A DNA stretch of 64,000 nucleotides from Charina bottae (GCA_023362775.1 JALMGJ010000015.1:7808001-7872000); one strand, 5' to 3'. Numbered from the stretch's first letter, positions 34,575 through 44,617 are shown. The notes: generated by a model not told the origin, from the sequence alone. Made by a program: numbers and translations.

Positions 34575-35215
34575 TTGAAATTTATCATGGTGTTTGATGA
34601 TGAGGATTACGTTCCATCAAGTCATTGTCGACTCTTAGCAACCACATAGAGCAGAGCTTTCCAAACTTTTCATGTTGGTGACACACTTTTTAGACATGCA
34701 TCATTTTGCGACACACTCTTACAGCAGGCACTAGGACCTGTGTGGAATCACAGCAGGTTTGGAGGCAGCAAGGCACAAGGCAGGCACTAGGACCTGCGCG
34801 GAATCCTGGCAGGGCTTGGAGGCGGCAGCAGCCACGACACTCCCAGACACTGCAGCCGACACACTAACGTGTACCAACACACAGTTTGGAAAGCTCTGAC
34901 ATAGAGTTTCTCCATGATGATCTGATCCCCAACCTGGTCCTTCAGCTCTTCCAACAGTGCACTCATTGCTACTGTAACTAAGTCTATCTACCTCTTCTTC
35001 TCTTTCCTTCCACTGTTCCCAGCATTAGAGCCTTCTCCAGAGAGCTGGGTCTTCACATAATGTGTCTGAAGTAGGGTACTTTGAGCCTGGATATTTGTTG
35101 ACTTGTTTGATGATCTGTTGGTTTGTTTTCTTGGCTGTCTATGGTATTCTCAGGAGCCTTCTCCAACACCAAAGTTAAAAAGCATCACTACTCTTATAAT
35201 CTTGTTCACATGTCT
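34575..35215 (-). mobile_element. RTE LINE 3' fragment, second lineage, split by a MITE
   Basis: AAGTCATTGTCGACTCTTAG at the 3' end, then, after the MITE, CTCCATGATGATCTGATCC, CCACTGTTCCCAGCATTAG, GGTCTTCACATAATGTGTC and CTTCTCCAACACCAAAG. Same lineage as 18965-19350. Many mutations. Confidence 0.75.
34652..34898. mobile_element. hAT MITE family 1, copy 3
   Basis: Ends CAGAGCTTTCCAAACT and AGTTTGGAAAGCTCTG, with perfect 8-bp duplication ACATAGAG at 34644-34651 and 34899-34906. It contains two copies of a GGCACTAGGACCTG unit and is less GC-rich than its sisters. Inserted into the older RTE copy. Confidence 0.92.
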
Positions 35216-36039
35216 CCAGTGGCTTGGAAATGTGGGGGCCTCTTGAATTTAATAGCCAACAAGAACTAAGAACTAAGAAGCTAGTTATTTGCAGATAAAG
35301 CTAGAACCATTTTTATAATGGCAGCCTAGTTCTGTCCATTCTACTGATGTGACATGCAAGATCACAAGTATTGTGTGTACAAAAAGCTTGACAGAAAAAA
35401 AGAAAATATATAAAGATTCCTTCAAAGCCAGTCAAGCAAACTGTCACCATATATTTCTGAGACATCCTAACAGGATGGAAAGAAGAATCCTTTGTTGAGA
35501 GAAATACACTTAAAGCCAAAACTTGTTAATATAAGCACAATATTTGGAAGGAGAATGTATCCAAAGGTCTGTATCAGTGTTTCAGAATATATCCTGTATA
35601 CTATATACATAAACAAACACACACACACACACACATACAGTATATACTGAGGCTGAGACCAAGGCTTTTTTTAGCTCCCCCCTTACAATTAAAAACAAAA
35701 ACAAAATACGTGGCTGGCATTTGCAAAGCTTGAGATATTAACTGTCAAAACACAGTCATGCAGGATTGACAGAAAGGTGAATCTCTCCAACTAGTTGACA
35801 CAAAATATTCATGAGCAACTTCCAGTAGAAGTAACTTTAAGTTCTAGGGAGGTGATGATGGTGTTAGTGATTTGACAGGCATCTTCCATTGACATATTTT
35901 CCCCTGGTCAAAGACCCTAGATAGTTGCTGAAGGAACCCACAACATGTCATGGGACACTGCTGTCCAAAGTAGAGTCAATATCAAAGTTACTTTCAAAGA
36001 AGTGTCAATTTCAAAGTCTCATTTTTTTTCATCTTCAGT
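35216..36039. other. unassigned, with (AC)n
   Basis: (AC)n at 35613-35638. No gene. Confidence 0.4.
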
Positions 36040-36330
36040 TTACTCCATAATAAGCCATCAACAGACACATAGAGGTAAACAACATTTACATACCATTCAT
36101 AAGAGACAATAGAAAAGCCAGAAGACCAGAAGACCACCTTGCCAGCAATCAAGAACCTTTGAAAGGAGAAAGAATTTTGCCTTATATTTGTTTATCAGAT
36201 TTATACCCCATCTTTCCCTCAGGGGCTCAAATCTGTTTTCTTTAATGCAGAGGGATTTTCAGAATACTACCAATGTTTCCTGGGGTTCATGTTGATGGGG
36301 AAGGTTAATTATAAGTAACAGTAGAAGACT

Positions 36331-36840
36331 AGCAGAACGCATCCATGAACACCAACTAGCCAACACCAACTAGCAGTCAGAAGACACGATGAAAACTCCT
36401 TAATCTCACAACATATGGACAGACTTAACCATACTTTCGAGTGGGAAACTGTAAGCATCTTAAACCAAGCCAAATCCAAAAACGCTAGAGAATTCCTGGA
36501 AGCTTGGCACTCGGACAAAGCAGCCATCAACAGACACATAGAGGTAAACATTTACATACCATTCATAAGAGACAATAGAAAAGCCAGAAGACCAGAACAC
36601 CTCCTTGCCAGCAATCAACAACAAGATATGCAAAGATTAACAGCAAGATTAGCAGCAGAGGAGCAATCAAACAACACAATAAACCCTAATCAAGGAACTA
36701 TTAACTCAGTCAATCAACCAAGCAGCAAACAACAACCCAATCAAGGTACTACCAAAGAGAGTACAACACCCCCACCAACACAGGCAGGACAAGCCAGGGT
36801 ATATAAACAGAGAGCAAGTTCCACTCCCTTTTCGCACTGA
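36331..36840 (+). pseudogene. PLE protein, C-terminal end (GIY-YIG endonuclease region)
   Basis: The frame 36415-36840 reads HTFEWETVSILNQAKSKNAR, then REFLEAWHSDKAAINRHIEV, which I recognise as the C-terminal part of the Penelope polyprotein just after the GIY-YIG nuclease core. The catalytic GIY and YIG segments and the whole RT are missing. Upstream, HEHQLANTN-type codons near 36340 are disturbed by a short local duplication of CACCAACTAGC. The rest of the frame (Q/N/T-rich) is probably just the translated terminal repeat. Confidence 0.65.
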
Positions 36841-36880
36841 AGATGTTGCCTAGCCTGGCAATGAAACGTCTGCAAGAAAA
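36829..36880 (+). ncRNA. hammerhead ribozyme (PLE type)
   Basis: Core CTGAAGA (36837-36843), stem II TTGCC/GGCAA (36846-36850 with 36857-36861), GAAA (36863-36866), then CGTC with cleavage expected after 36870. Stem I pairs TTTTCGCA (36829-36836) with TGCAAGAAAA (36871-36880) around a 2-base bulge. Stem III is only the self-complementary ACGT, the form known from PLEs and thought to work as a dimer. Confidence 0.8.
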
Positions 36881-36927
36881 CAACAAGGCTCAGAGAGCAC
36901 CATGGACTCCACAGTTACTCCATAATA

Positions 36928-37356
36928 TTTTTGCGTTAGCTTATGTTTTTTCTTTTATTCTTAGAAGAAGCCCTGCATGAACATTCTCATGCATTTTGTA
37001 TGCATATTATACAGTATACAATTTTTTACAGTTTTCCCTTTTCTCCAAGTATTTTTCTTTGGTTTTTTTTGCCTGTTGTTTTTACTAATATGTTTTTCAT
37101 TACTCTATTTCCAGCCAATTATTACCCAATGCATTTTTAGTGTTGGGCAGATAAATTCTCCTACATTTCCCCCATCAATTCTGATTTACATTGATGAAAT
37201 AAAATTTGCTTTAAAAATTAATTAAGGAGGAAGAAATTTTTGAGGAATTTCTCATGTATGGAATGAGGTAATCTTGAACATTTACCAGTGAGGAATGTGT
37301 TTTTCTCATTGGTTTTTCTCAGAGTAGAATGAGTGCAATAAGATAAAAAAAGCAAA
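36928..37356. other. unassigned
   Basis: T-rich. No gene or repeat recognised. Confidence 0.4.
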
Positions 37357-37422
37357 ATTTGGTCTAGTGGTTAAGGTGCTGGGCTAGAAACCAGGAGTTT
37401 GTGAGTTCTAGTCACAGTTTCT
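37357..37422 (+). mobile_element. Sauria SINE head fragment
   Basis: TTTGGTCTAGTGGTTAAGGT and GCTAGAAACCAGGAG only. Confidence 0.75.
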
Positions 37423-37456
37423 GTAGTGCCCACCGGTGGGAATTTGTGGTCATGCT

Positions 37457-37697
37457 GGATTTGGTGTGTGTGTGTGTGTCCGTGTGCCTTCGAGTCAGTG
37501 CTGACTGCCTGGACAGGTCCCTGCAGTTTTCTTAGCAGGTTTTTCAGAAGTGGTTCGCCACTGCCTCCTTCCTAGAGCTGAGAGAGAGCAACTGGCCCAA
37601 TGTCACCCAGCTGGCTACATGCCTAAGGTGGGACTAGAACTCCTGGTCTCCTAGTTTCTAGCCTGATGCCTTAACCACTACACCAAACTGATCCTCA
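37457..37697 (-). mobile_element. Sauria SINE, nearly full length
   Basis: Reversed head CTTAACCACTACACCAAACT at the right, AGAACTCCTGGTCTCC, AGCTGAGAGAGAGCAACTGG, AAGTGGTTCGCCACTGCC and GCCTTCGAGTCAGTGCTGAC. The left end runs into a (TG)n at 37466-37479. It lies convergent with the head fragment at 37357. Confidence 0.88.
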
Positions 37698-38494
37698 AGC
37701 TGTTTAAGTAGAGTCATTTAATGTAGATAAAAGTGGTTCACCAATGAAAATATTGCAACCTTAGTAGCCAGTTGCCCCAATGTGACTACAGAAAGGCAAA
37801 ATACTGTGTCATATCTTGCGCTTTTGTTTTTAAAAAGACATTGATAAGATCCCTTTACTATTCTACTTTCCCTGTTTTAATCCAGGTCCTTATCTTCACT
37901 TTTTTTTCCTTTGCCCCTTTCCTATTTGCCCTGCTAAAATAATATAACTTCCCATGTTTGCCTCTTCCTCTTTCAGTCAATTCCCACCCAGGTGTTTATC
38001 CACTGTTCTCTGCAGGCATTGCAATATGGTTCCTGGCAATGCACAAACTTACTCCTTTGGAATCCTTACAATTGTAGAGGCCCAATTGATGGACACCACA
38101 AGTGGGAAGAAAATACCAAAGGGCACTTCGGTTTATGGCAAATCTGTGCTACTTAACAATGTTCAAAGTCAAGTACAAAATAATCCAGCAAGGAAACAAG
38201 TCAAGGCGAATAGAGAGTTGGTAAACAGATAACGTTCCAGCAATATTTATCTAGCAACTTTAGGTGTTTAAACCTGAGCTCTCAGAGACCTAGTTCAGCT
38301 ACAGGCCATTAGATTCTTGCAGCGTTCTTATTCATTTGGTCTTGCAGAGGAAAAGTTACTCATGAGTTCTGCTTCCTAAATGAAGAGTTCTTCACTTTGG
38401 CAGACACTGACACTGTATCCTTTGATGCCTCAAAGACTTGGTAGATAATGAATGAGTTAGGGCTACCAAATTGAGGCTGCAAAGATCCAGATGT
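37698..38494. other. unassigned
   Basis: No gene or repeat recognised. Confidence 0.35.
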
Positions 38495-38508
38495 CCACTA
38501 GATGGCAG
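38495..38508 (+). promoter_or_regulatory. CTCF core motif match
   Basis: CCACTAGATGGCAG fits the CTCF core CCASYAGRKGGCRS at all 14 positions and is followed by CAGAGG. Occupancy cannot be judged from sequence. Confidence 0.6.
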
Positions 38509-38785
38509 CAGAGGTAAATCTTCTAGATCTCTTTGTTTCCATCTGTGATCATACGGATATTTGCAATCCAATTCCAGTATCCTGGTTCTCTTTCAAGAGG
38601 AAAGTTTCTCATGGGCCCAAGATTTCTACTAATGATGTTGGAACTTGGTTTCCAAGCTTTATTTGCTGCTCAGACCCCAGGAACTCCTAAAGAAGGGGAT
38701 TTAGGAGTGGGGAAATCACACTAAGAAGCCTTCAGAATTGAATGTGTGGAATACTGTATTCATGTCAGCCCTTCAACATTGACCA
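38509..38785. other. unassigned
   Basis: No gene recognised. Confidence 0.35.
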
Positions 38786-38890
38786 AGTCAAGAAACAGAA
38801 ACTGCAGGGTTTCCAGGGATGCTCTTTAGTATAGTAAAGAACAACAACAGAATCTGGGAAGTCTGTCCAAGCTTCTCACTATCCCATTGT
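38786..38890 (-). mobile_element. LTR-like fragment
   Basis: GTCAAGAAACAGAAACTGCA, GGATGCTCTTTAGTATAGTA and AGAATCTGGGAAGTCTG run parallel to 34209-34330. Ends not defined. Confidence 0.4.
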
Positions 38891-39210
38891 GAGTTTATTT
38901 CTCACACTTCCTTCTATCTCAGAACTATGTAATCTTTTCTGTAAGTTCCCCCTTAATGTCACTTTTAGGAGATGGGTAGCTATATACATTTGATAGATAA
39001 ATAAATAAATAAACTGCCATGTAACTTCGCCAAGGTCAGCTCTACATTTCTTTACAATTCACCACGGCCAAGATGAATACAGGCAACTGTTTGCTAGCGG
39101 ATAAATTACCAAAAGGTTCACATAACCCCTTAATCAATAGTACATGTGCATGTCTTTCCAGGTAATAAACACATTTCTAAGACGTTTTGTACCCAAGTAG
39201 CAAAACTAGT
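38891..39210. other. unassigned
   Basis: No gene. Short AAAT run at 38997-39012. Confidence 0.35.
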
Positions 39211-39465
39211 CCTAGTTTGGTCTAGTGGTTAAGGCAACGAGCTAGAAACCAGGAGTCTATGAGTTCTAGTCCTGCCGTAGGCATGGAAGCTGGCTGGGTG
39301 ACCTTGGGCCAGTCACACACACTCAGCCCAACTCACCTCACAGGGTGGTTGTTGTGGGGAAAATAGGAGGAGGAAGGAGTATTAGGTATGTTCACTGCCT
39401 TGAGTTATTTATAAAAATAATAAAGGTGGGATAAAAATTAAATAAATAAATAAATAAATAAATAA
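39211..39465 (+). mobile_element. tRNA SINE with Sauria-like head and L2-like tail
   Basis: The head TTTGGTCTAGTGGTTAAGGC and GAGTTCTAGTCCTGCC are the same as in the Sauria SINE. The 3' half CTCACCTCACAGGGTGGTTG, GGAGTATTAGGTATGTTCAC and AAAGGTGGGATAAAAATTAA plus (AAAT)n is unrelated to BovB and resembles an L2/CR1 3' end. Confidence 0.85.
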
Positions 39466-39952
39466 GACAAATGAAGGTAAAGCAAAGTTGATAAAAAGGG
39501 AAGATTTATAAATTGGACTGAAGAGAGTCTGAAGGGAGGTGCTGTCATGTTGCTATCTTCCATTCCTTGATCAAGTAGAAAGAGTAGACAACCAGAAGGA
39601 TGGAAATATTTTTATCAGAAAGCAACACCACTGACCGGAGCATCTTCCATCCCCTCTGACAATAAAGTAAGCTAAAACGTACCACTGAGAGAAATTTGAA
39701 AGAAAATTTCAAACATCCTGAGAATAAAGTAGAGAGACAGAAGTCTTTTTCATGGGAGGTGGGGGAGCCTTCTGTGAAAGTGAATGCCAAATTACACACA
39801 GCATTAGCACAGGTATCTTTCTTCAACTTGGTCCTTTGAACTGATTGAATAATATGTGTCTCTAATGCTGAGGTCCAGTGGGTGGCTCCACAAGAATACG
39901 TCTTCTCAGTAGTGGCCCTCCCAGTCCTGGTATACCTTCCCTATACAGGTGG
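39466..39952. other. unassigned
   Basis: No gene or repeat recognised. Confidence 0.35.
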
Positions 39953-40375
39953 TTGTTGTTCAGTCGTTTAGTCATGTCTGACTCTTCGTGACCTCATGGA
40001 CCATAGCACGCCAGGCCTTCCTGTCCTCCACTGTCTCCCGGAGTTTACTCAAATTCATGTTCATTACATCGGTGATGCTATCTAACCATCTCATCCTCTG
40101 CCGTCCCCTTCTCCTTTTGCCTTCAGTCTTTCCCAGCATCAGGGTCTTTTCCAGTGAGTCCTCTCTTCGCATTAGGTGGCCAAGGTATTTGAGCTTCAGC
40201 TTCAGTATCTGTCCTTCCAATGAGCAGTCAGGGTTGATTTCCTTTAAGATTGACTGATTTGACCTCCTTGCAGTCCAAAGGACTCTTAAGAGTCTTCTCC
40301 AGCACCACAGTTCGAAAGCATCAATTGTTCGGCGCTCAGCATTCCTTATGGTCCAACTCTCACAGCCATTGGGGC
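39953..40375 (-). mobile_element. BovB LINE 3' end, different subfamily
   Basis: GTTGTTCAGTCGTTTAGTCA tail at the left. The reversed frame (39972-40391) reads GCESWTIRNAERRTIDAFEL and MRREDSLEKTLMLGKTEGKR, the RTE C-terminal domain. It differs clearly from copies 1-4 in codons and tail, so it belongs to another BovB subfamily. No target duplication found. Confidence 0.88.
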
Positions 40376-40753
40376 AGTGTTTTCTCCCCATTTAGGAAGA
40401 GATGGAAGAAGCAGCTTCTTCTGGCTGTTTCCTGAGTAGAGTAGAACAGAACAAAACACAAAACACAAAACAAGTAGTGTTTTTCTTTCATTAACAGGAG
40501 AAGCTATGAAGCAGAGTCTCAGCATTAGAGTGCTGTCTTATGATGAAGATCAGAATGGCAGTTTCTTTTTTTTAAAACATCTTGCTGTTGTAATTCCCCC
40601 CATTAATAACATTTTAAGATAAAGTAAGAAAATTAAATGTTAAAAAGTAATAAAATAAAGTAAGGAATAAAATAATACCATACAATTAATTATACAGTTG
40701 AGTGATCAAGGTCAAAAGGAAAATAAATTAAAAGTTGCCCCATTCCAAAAGTT
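40376..40753. other. unassigned
   Basis: Contains an ACAAAACACAAAACAC tract at 40449-40472. No gene. Confidence 0.35.
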
Positions 40754-40886
40754 GGGCTTTTTTTCTCAACAGCAGTAAACCGGAACCCTCCAGATGTTTG
40801 GGATAATTCAACCAGTGCATTCTGGCTGTGGAATTCTGGGAGTTGAAGTCCACACAGCTTAAAGCTGCCAAGGTTGAGAAACACTG
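40754..40886. mobile_element. CAGTGTTTCTCAA-family MITE, degraded
   Basis: Right arm is good (TTCTGGGAGTTGAAGTCCAC to AAGGTTGAGAAACACTG). The left arm is diverged. Confidence 0.6.
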
Positions 40887-40975
40887 CTGTATATTGATGA
40901 AGGAGAATTCGGTTTAAACTTTTTTAAAGGGGAGGAAGAAAGTTTTGGAAAAATCCCCAGGTATGGAATATGGAA

Positions 40976-41410
40976 TATTCCCCGTAGTAACCTATGGCTG
41001 TGAGAGCTGGACCATAAAGAAGGCTGAGCGAAGGAAGATAGATGCTTTTGAACTGTGGTGTTGGAGGAAAATTCTGAGAGTGCCTTGGACTGCAAGAAGA
41101 TCAAACCAGTCCATCCTCCAGGAAATAAAGCCAGACTGCTCACTTGAGGGAATGATATTAAAGGCAAAACTGAAGTACTTTGGCCACATAATGAGAAGAC
41201 AGGATACCCTGGAGAAGAAGCTGATGCTAGGGAAAGTGGAAGGCAAAAGGAAGAGGGGCCGACCAAGGGCAAGATGGATGGATGATATTCTGGAAGTGAC
41301 GGACTCAACCGTGGGGGAGCTGGGGATGGTGATGGCTGACAGGAAGCTCTGGCGTGGGCTGGTCCATGAAGTCATGAAGAGTCGGAAGCGACTGAACGAA
41401 TAAACAACAA
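40976..41410 (+). mobile_element. BovB LINE 3' end, young copy 4
   Basis: ATGGAATATGG (40963-40973) before and ATGGAATGTGG (41411-41421) after, an 11-bp duplication with one mismatch. Two bases at the left junction cannot be assigned. Open frame to the natural stop, near-identical to copies 2 and 3. Confidence 0.92.
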
Positions 41411-41421
41411 ATGGAATGTGG

Positions 41422-41755
41422 TATTCTTGCACATTTACTGTTGAAGAAATACCTTCCATTTTTTTTTCTCAGAGTTTAAAGCATGGATAAACATGTCTAT
41501 CTACCCCAACCCAGCTCCCAGTCATTTCTATTACATACTTGCTGTGACTTCCTGTCCTTTTTTTTTTTACATATTGCCCATTACATTTTTTAATGCTGCA
41601 CTTCATAATGTTTTGTAAGCTGCTTCAAAGATCTTTGAATAGAAGAAAACTGTTCAGCAATATTAATACTAGAAATCATCTCTGCTGTGTTTATTTTTTT
41701 CCAAACTTCCATGGTAAGGTTCCAAAATCTCCAAGCTTTTTCCCCTAAGTATGTA
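41422..41755. other. unassigned
   Basis: T-rich. Nothing recognised. Confidence 0.35.
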
Positions 41756-42240
41756 TGTACTGTATTTATTTATTTATTCAATTTATCACTGCCCACTCCC
41801 CCAAGGGGGACTCTGGGCAGTTCACAATAAAATATCATTAATTCAAATACAGCCATAAATAAGTTAAAATAACATTCAATAAAACTTATACATAAATATA
41901 ATAAAATCCAAGTGGCAGAATTTTCTTAAAACCGAGGAAGAAGGGCGCTCTAAGGCCACCCTAAGGTGCCAGCCATCCCGAGGAGTGTACACTCCTCTTC
42001 CCGCCCCAGGCAAGTTGACAAAACCAGGTCTTGAGTTGTTTCCGGAAGTCCAGGAGCAAGGGGGACTGTCTTATCTCCGGGGGCAGAATGTTCCACAGGG
42101 CAGGGGCTACTGCTTCCGTGACCCCGCTAGATGGAATTTTTCAACTGATGGGGTCCGTAGCATGCCCTCTCTGCAAGCCCGGGTGGGACGGGATGATGTA
42201 ATGGGGATGAGATGGTCCCTTAAGTAACCTGGTATTTGCT
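41756..42240 (-). mobile_element. unclassified reptile interspersed repeat
   Basis: Begins with reversed tail TATTTATTTATTTATTCAAT and CCCAAGGGGGACTCTGGGCA, then AAGGGCGCTCTAAGGCCACC and GGCAGAATGTTCCACAGGGC. A short piece of the same tail is at 54598-54666. The LINE-like tail suggests retrotransposition. No protein is recognised. Confidence 0.6.
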
Positions 42241-42983
42241 GAAAGGTCTCTGTCCCCTATTCAGAAAGAAAGAAGAGGATTAAATTTAGTAACTGAACCA
42301 GCTGCTTTTCAAGGAAATTGTTGTTTGTTACTCATTTTCTCAGTAAGACATTTCAGACTTTTAAGGAGTCTTTGGAAAATTCCTGGGAACCCAGTTTAAA
42401 AGCAACCAAGAAAAGGAAGGAACTATTTACCTTGATTCATAGGAAAGGTTAATCATCTGAAGGAGGACACAGAGAAATTCTAAATGCAGGTTTCAGGTTG
42501 CCTAGAGAAAGGCACAAGGTAGGTTAAATAGCTCATAGGGTTAAGATGCGAAACAAAACTGGATATTTTGCACAGGAGCTGGGAAGCACCTTATGGATAG
42601 GAGTGATGCCTTATTTAAAATAGACAAGACATTAAAACCAACCACCGGATGGCAGTGTTTCACTTGGAATTAATGCAGTGAACAGCTTTTCTCAACTTGG
42701 GTCAGCCAAGGTCTGCTCAGATGACTAGCCCGATCTAGAAATGAGAAAGTGAGGAACAATATTAGTTAATTAAGAGGCAGCCCAGGAAGTCCATCTATAA
42801 TCACTGGTGGACTGAAGTGTTGGAACCTAGAAGGAAGAACAAACTCATGTCTGGCAAAGCAGAGGTAACTGAGTAGTGCAGAAACCTCAAAGGGGTCAGG
42901 TAGAGAAGAAATTCTAGACTTTGGTCTGATTCAGGCATGCAGGGGTATTCAATCCTTGGTCTGCACTTGCTGAGTGCTTGGCT
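42241..42983. other. unassigned, with a near-match CTCF motif
   Basis: CCACCGGATGGCAG at 42642-42655 matches the CTCF core at 13 of 14 positions. No gene. Confidence 0.35.
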
Positions 42984-42988
42984 TGTGA

Positions 42989-43520
42989 TGTAATGGTATG
43001 TGGGAATGACTTTGGGAGACAGGAGGAAGAGCTGCAGACTAGGCAATGGTCAGATAAGAGGCAGCTGAGCCTGCAGAAGCAATGGTGTGGCAAACATCTC
43101 AGAAGGGACCCTCCCTAGTTTCTTGGACTGTTAAGGTGAGGTGGGAGAGATGTATGTTCAGACTTGCAAGATTCTGTTAATGTAACCTTGCAATAAAGAT
43201 ACTCCTGGGCAGAGCTTTCCAAACTGTGTGTGGCGACACAAAAGTGTGTCGCCACACACATTCTGGTGTGTCGCCACACAACCCGGAAGCGCTGATGATC
43301 AGCGCTTCTGGGTTTTCCCGTGGCGACACACCAATGGCGGCGTGCAAAAACCGAAAGCGGCAGCAGCGCTTCCGGGTTTTTGGGCGCTGCCGCAACGGCG
43401 GCACTTCCAGGTTTTCCCGCGGCGACACAGCAACGGTGGTTGGTGTGTCGCCGCGGGAAAACTTTGGAAAGCCCTGCTCCTGGGTATGCTTCTTGTCTGG
43501 GCTACCTCACAAGGCCGACA
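42989..43520 (+). mobile_element. solo LTR, family A copy 3, with nested hAT MITE
   Basis: TGTAATGG start and GGCCGACA end. TGTGA (42984-42988) and TGTGC (43521-43525) are a 5-bp duplication with one mismatch. GCAATAAAGATA supplies the poly(A) signal at about 43191-43198. Without the MITE and its duplication it is about 257 bp, matching copies at 14885 and 49053 read in reverse. Confidence 0.82.
43210..43476. mobile_element. hAT MITE family 1, copy 4
   Basis: Ends CAGAGCTTTCCAAACTG and ACTTTGGAAAGCCCTG, with perfect 8-bp duplication CTCCTGGG at 43202-43209 and 43477-43484. The interior has several GGTGTGTCGCCACA-like and GCGCTTCCGGGTTTT words. Inserted just after the poly(A) signal of the LTR. 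Confidence 0.93.
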
Positions 43521-43525
43521 TGTGC

Positions 43526-43885
43526 ACAAAATATTTCATGAAAAGGGATTAAACAATGGGTTAACGACAATTTAAAGTAGGGCTGTACCACATGAGCTCT
43601 GCGAAGCTCTAAGCATGGTTCCTCAGCCTTTTCCAGAGTTATTACCAAATTGTAATTTTAAATGCGAGAAGAAGGAGAAAATAGGAATTACATTAGGAGT
43701 GATCATGTGAATTATATTCACGTTAATGCTAATTTGATTTAGGCTTTTCTGTCCTATTATTTGGAGTCTTCAGCTTTTCTGTCCTATTGTTGGAGAATGG
43801 CACCTCCAAAGAAAATGCTCCTTTTGGTCTGAAGAAAAAAGATTCCTTTTTGGGTTAAGCCAAGGTGAAAATTCTGTTTGTGATA
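43526..43885. other. unassigned
   Basis: A direct repeat CTTTTCTGTCCTATT occurs twice near 43743-43788. No gene. Confidence 0.35.
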
Positions 43886-44125
43886 TTGTGGCCTTCTTGA
43901 TGACTTTGGCTGATTTCAAAAAGCTAAGTAGGATCAGAGCTGGTTCGTACTTTGATGGGAGAATCCTAAGAAATCCCAGGGATATTGGCTAGACTGGAAT
44001 GTTGAGAAACCATCCTGGAACGTGGCAATGGCAAACCATGTCCATTTTGTTGCCAAGAAAATAACACACACCTACAGTATCTATGAAGTCCCCAGGAGTT
44101 AAGCTCAACTTGAGAGAGACATTAC
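43886..44125 (+). mobile_element. 5S rRNA-derived SINE (5S-Sauria type)
   Basis: GAAGCTAAG-like AAAGCTAAGTAGGATCAG, then CTGGTTCGTACTTTGATGGG and AGA, is the internal control region of 5S rRNA (A box to C box), followed by GGCAATGGCAAACCATGTCC in place of rRNA. The 5' part GTGGCCTTCTTGATGAC corresponds to the 5S start. It is a decayed retrocopy, not a 5S gene. Confidence 0.82.
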
Positions 44126-44212
44126 TGCTTGACTTTTATTCCTAAATGCTTATCATGTTGTAGACCTTAAGTGATGGATATCAATATCTAAAGATGGTTT
44201 ATATTACACATC

Positions 44213-44372
44213 CTTTTTTTTGGCGGGAGGGGAGGTGTCTTCAAGACTCCTGGCGACTGCTTGGACAAATCCCTGGAGTTTTCCTGGCAACATTTGCAGA
44301 ATTGGTTTGCCAGTGCCTCCTTCCTAAAGCTGAGAGAGAATGACTGGTCCAAGGACACCCAGCTGGTCCAAG
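44213..44372 (-). mobile_element. Sauria SINE, truncated
   Basis: CTGCTTGGACAAATCCCTGG, AGTTTTCCTGGCAACATTTG and CCTTCCTAAAGCTGAGAGAG, then ACCCAGCTGG. The head is lost. A CCAGCTGGTCCAAGGA repeat near 44346 is a small local duplication. Confidence 0.75.
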
Positions 44373-44617
44373 GATACCCAGCCCTTCTTGAATTATTCTC
44401 TACACAAGAACCCTGTGAAGTACTGTAGCTTGGATTGATGGATAATGACAGACCCCAAGTTATCCTGTGAGCTTCCATGGATGAAGTGTGTGTGTGGGTG
44501 CTTGAAACTGGGCCCCCTCTGGTCCCAATTTAATACCTAAACTGGTTCCTTATTTCCAGAGTTATTTATGTTCCTTAAAAGATATTTAAAAAGATCCATT
44601 CAGTGTCCCTTCCAAGT
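44373..44617. other. unassigned
   Basis: No gene or repeat recognised. Confidence 0.3.

Larger units (their letters stand above)
36053..36914 (+). mobile_element. Penelope-like element (PLE), partial
   Basis: Bounded by a perfect 13-bp duplication TTACTCCATAATA at 36040-36052 and 36915-36927. The left part (36053-36168) repeats sequence found again at 36521-36616, so the insertion has a partial tandem layout. An L2-like SINE tail piece (about 36190-36236) lies between them. The right part holds the end of the PLE protein and then the terminal repeat with a hammerhead ribozyme. Confidence 0.82.

Noticed and set aside
41985..42227. 80-codon plus frame
   Set aside because: Antisense of an interspersed repeat, not a host gene.
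43886..43990. 5S rRNA gene
   Set aside because: Mutated control region, no 5S 3' end, continues into a SINE body, and single copy.
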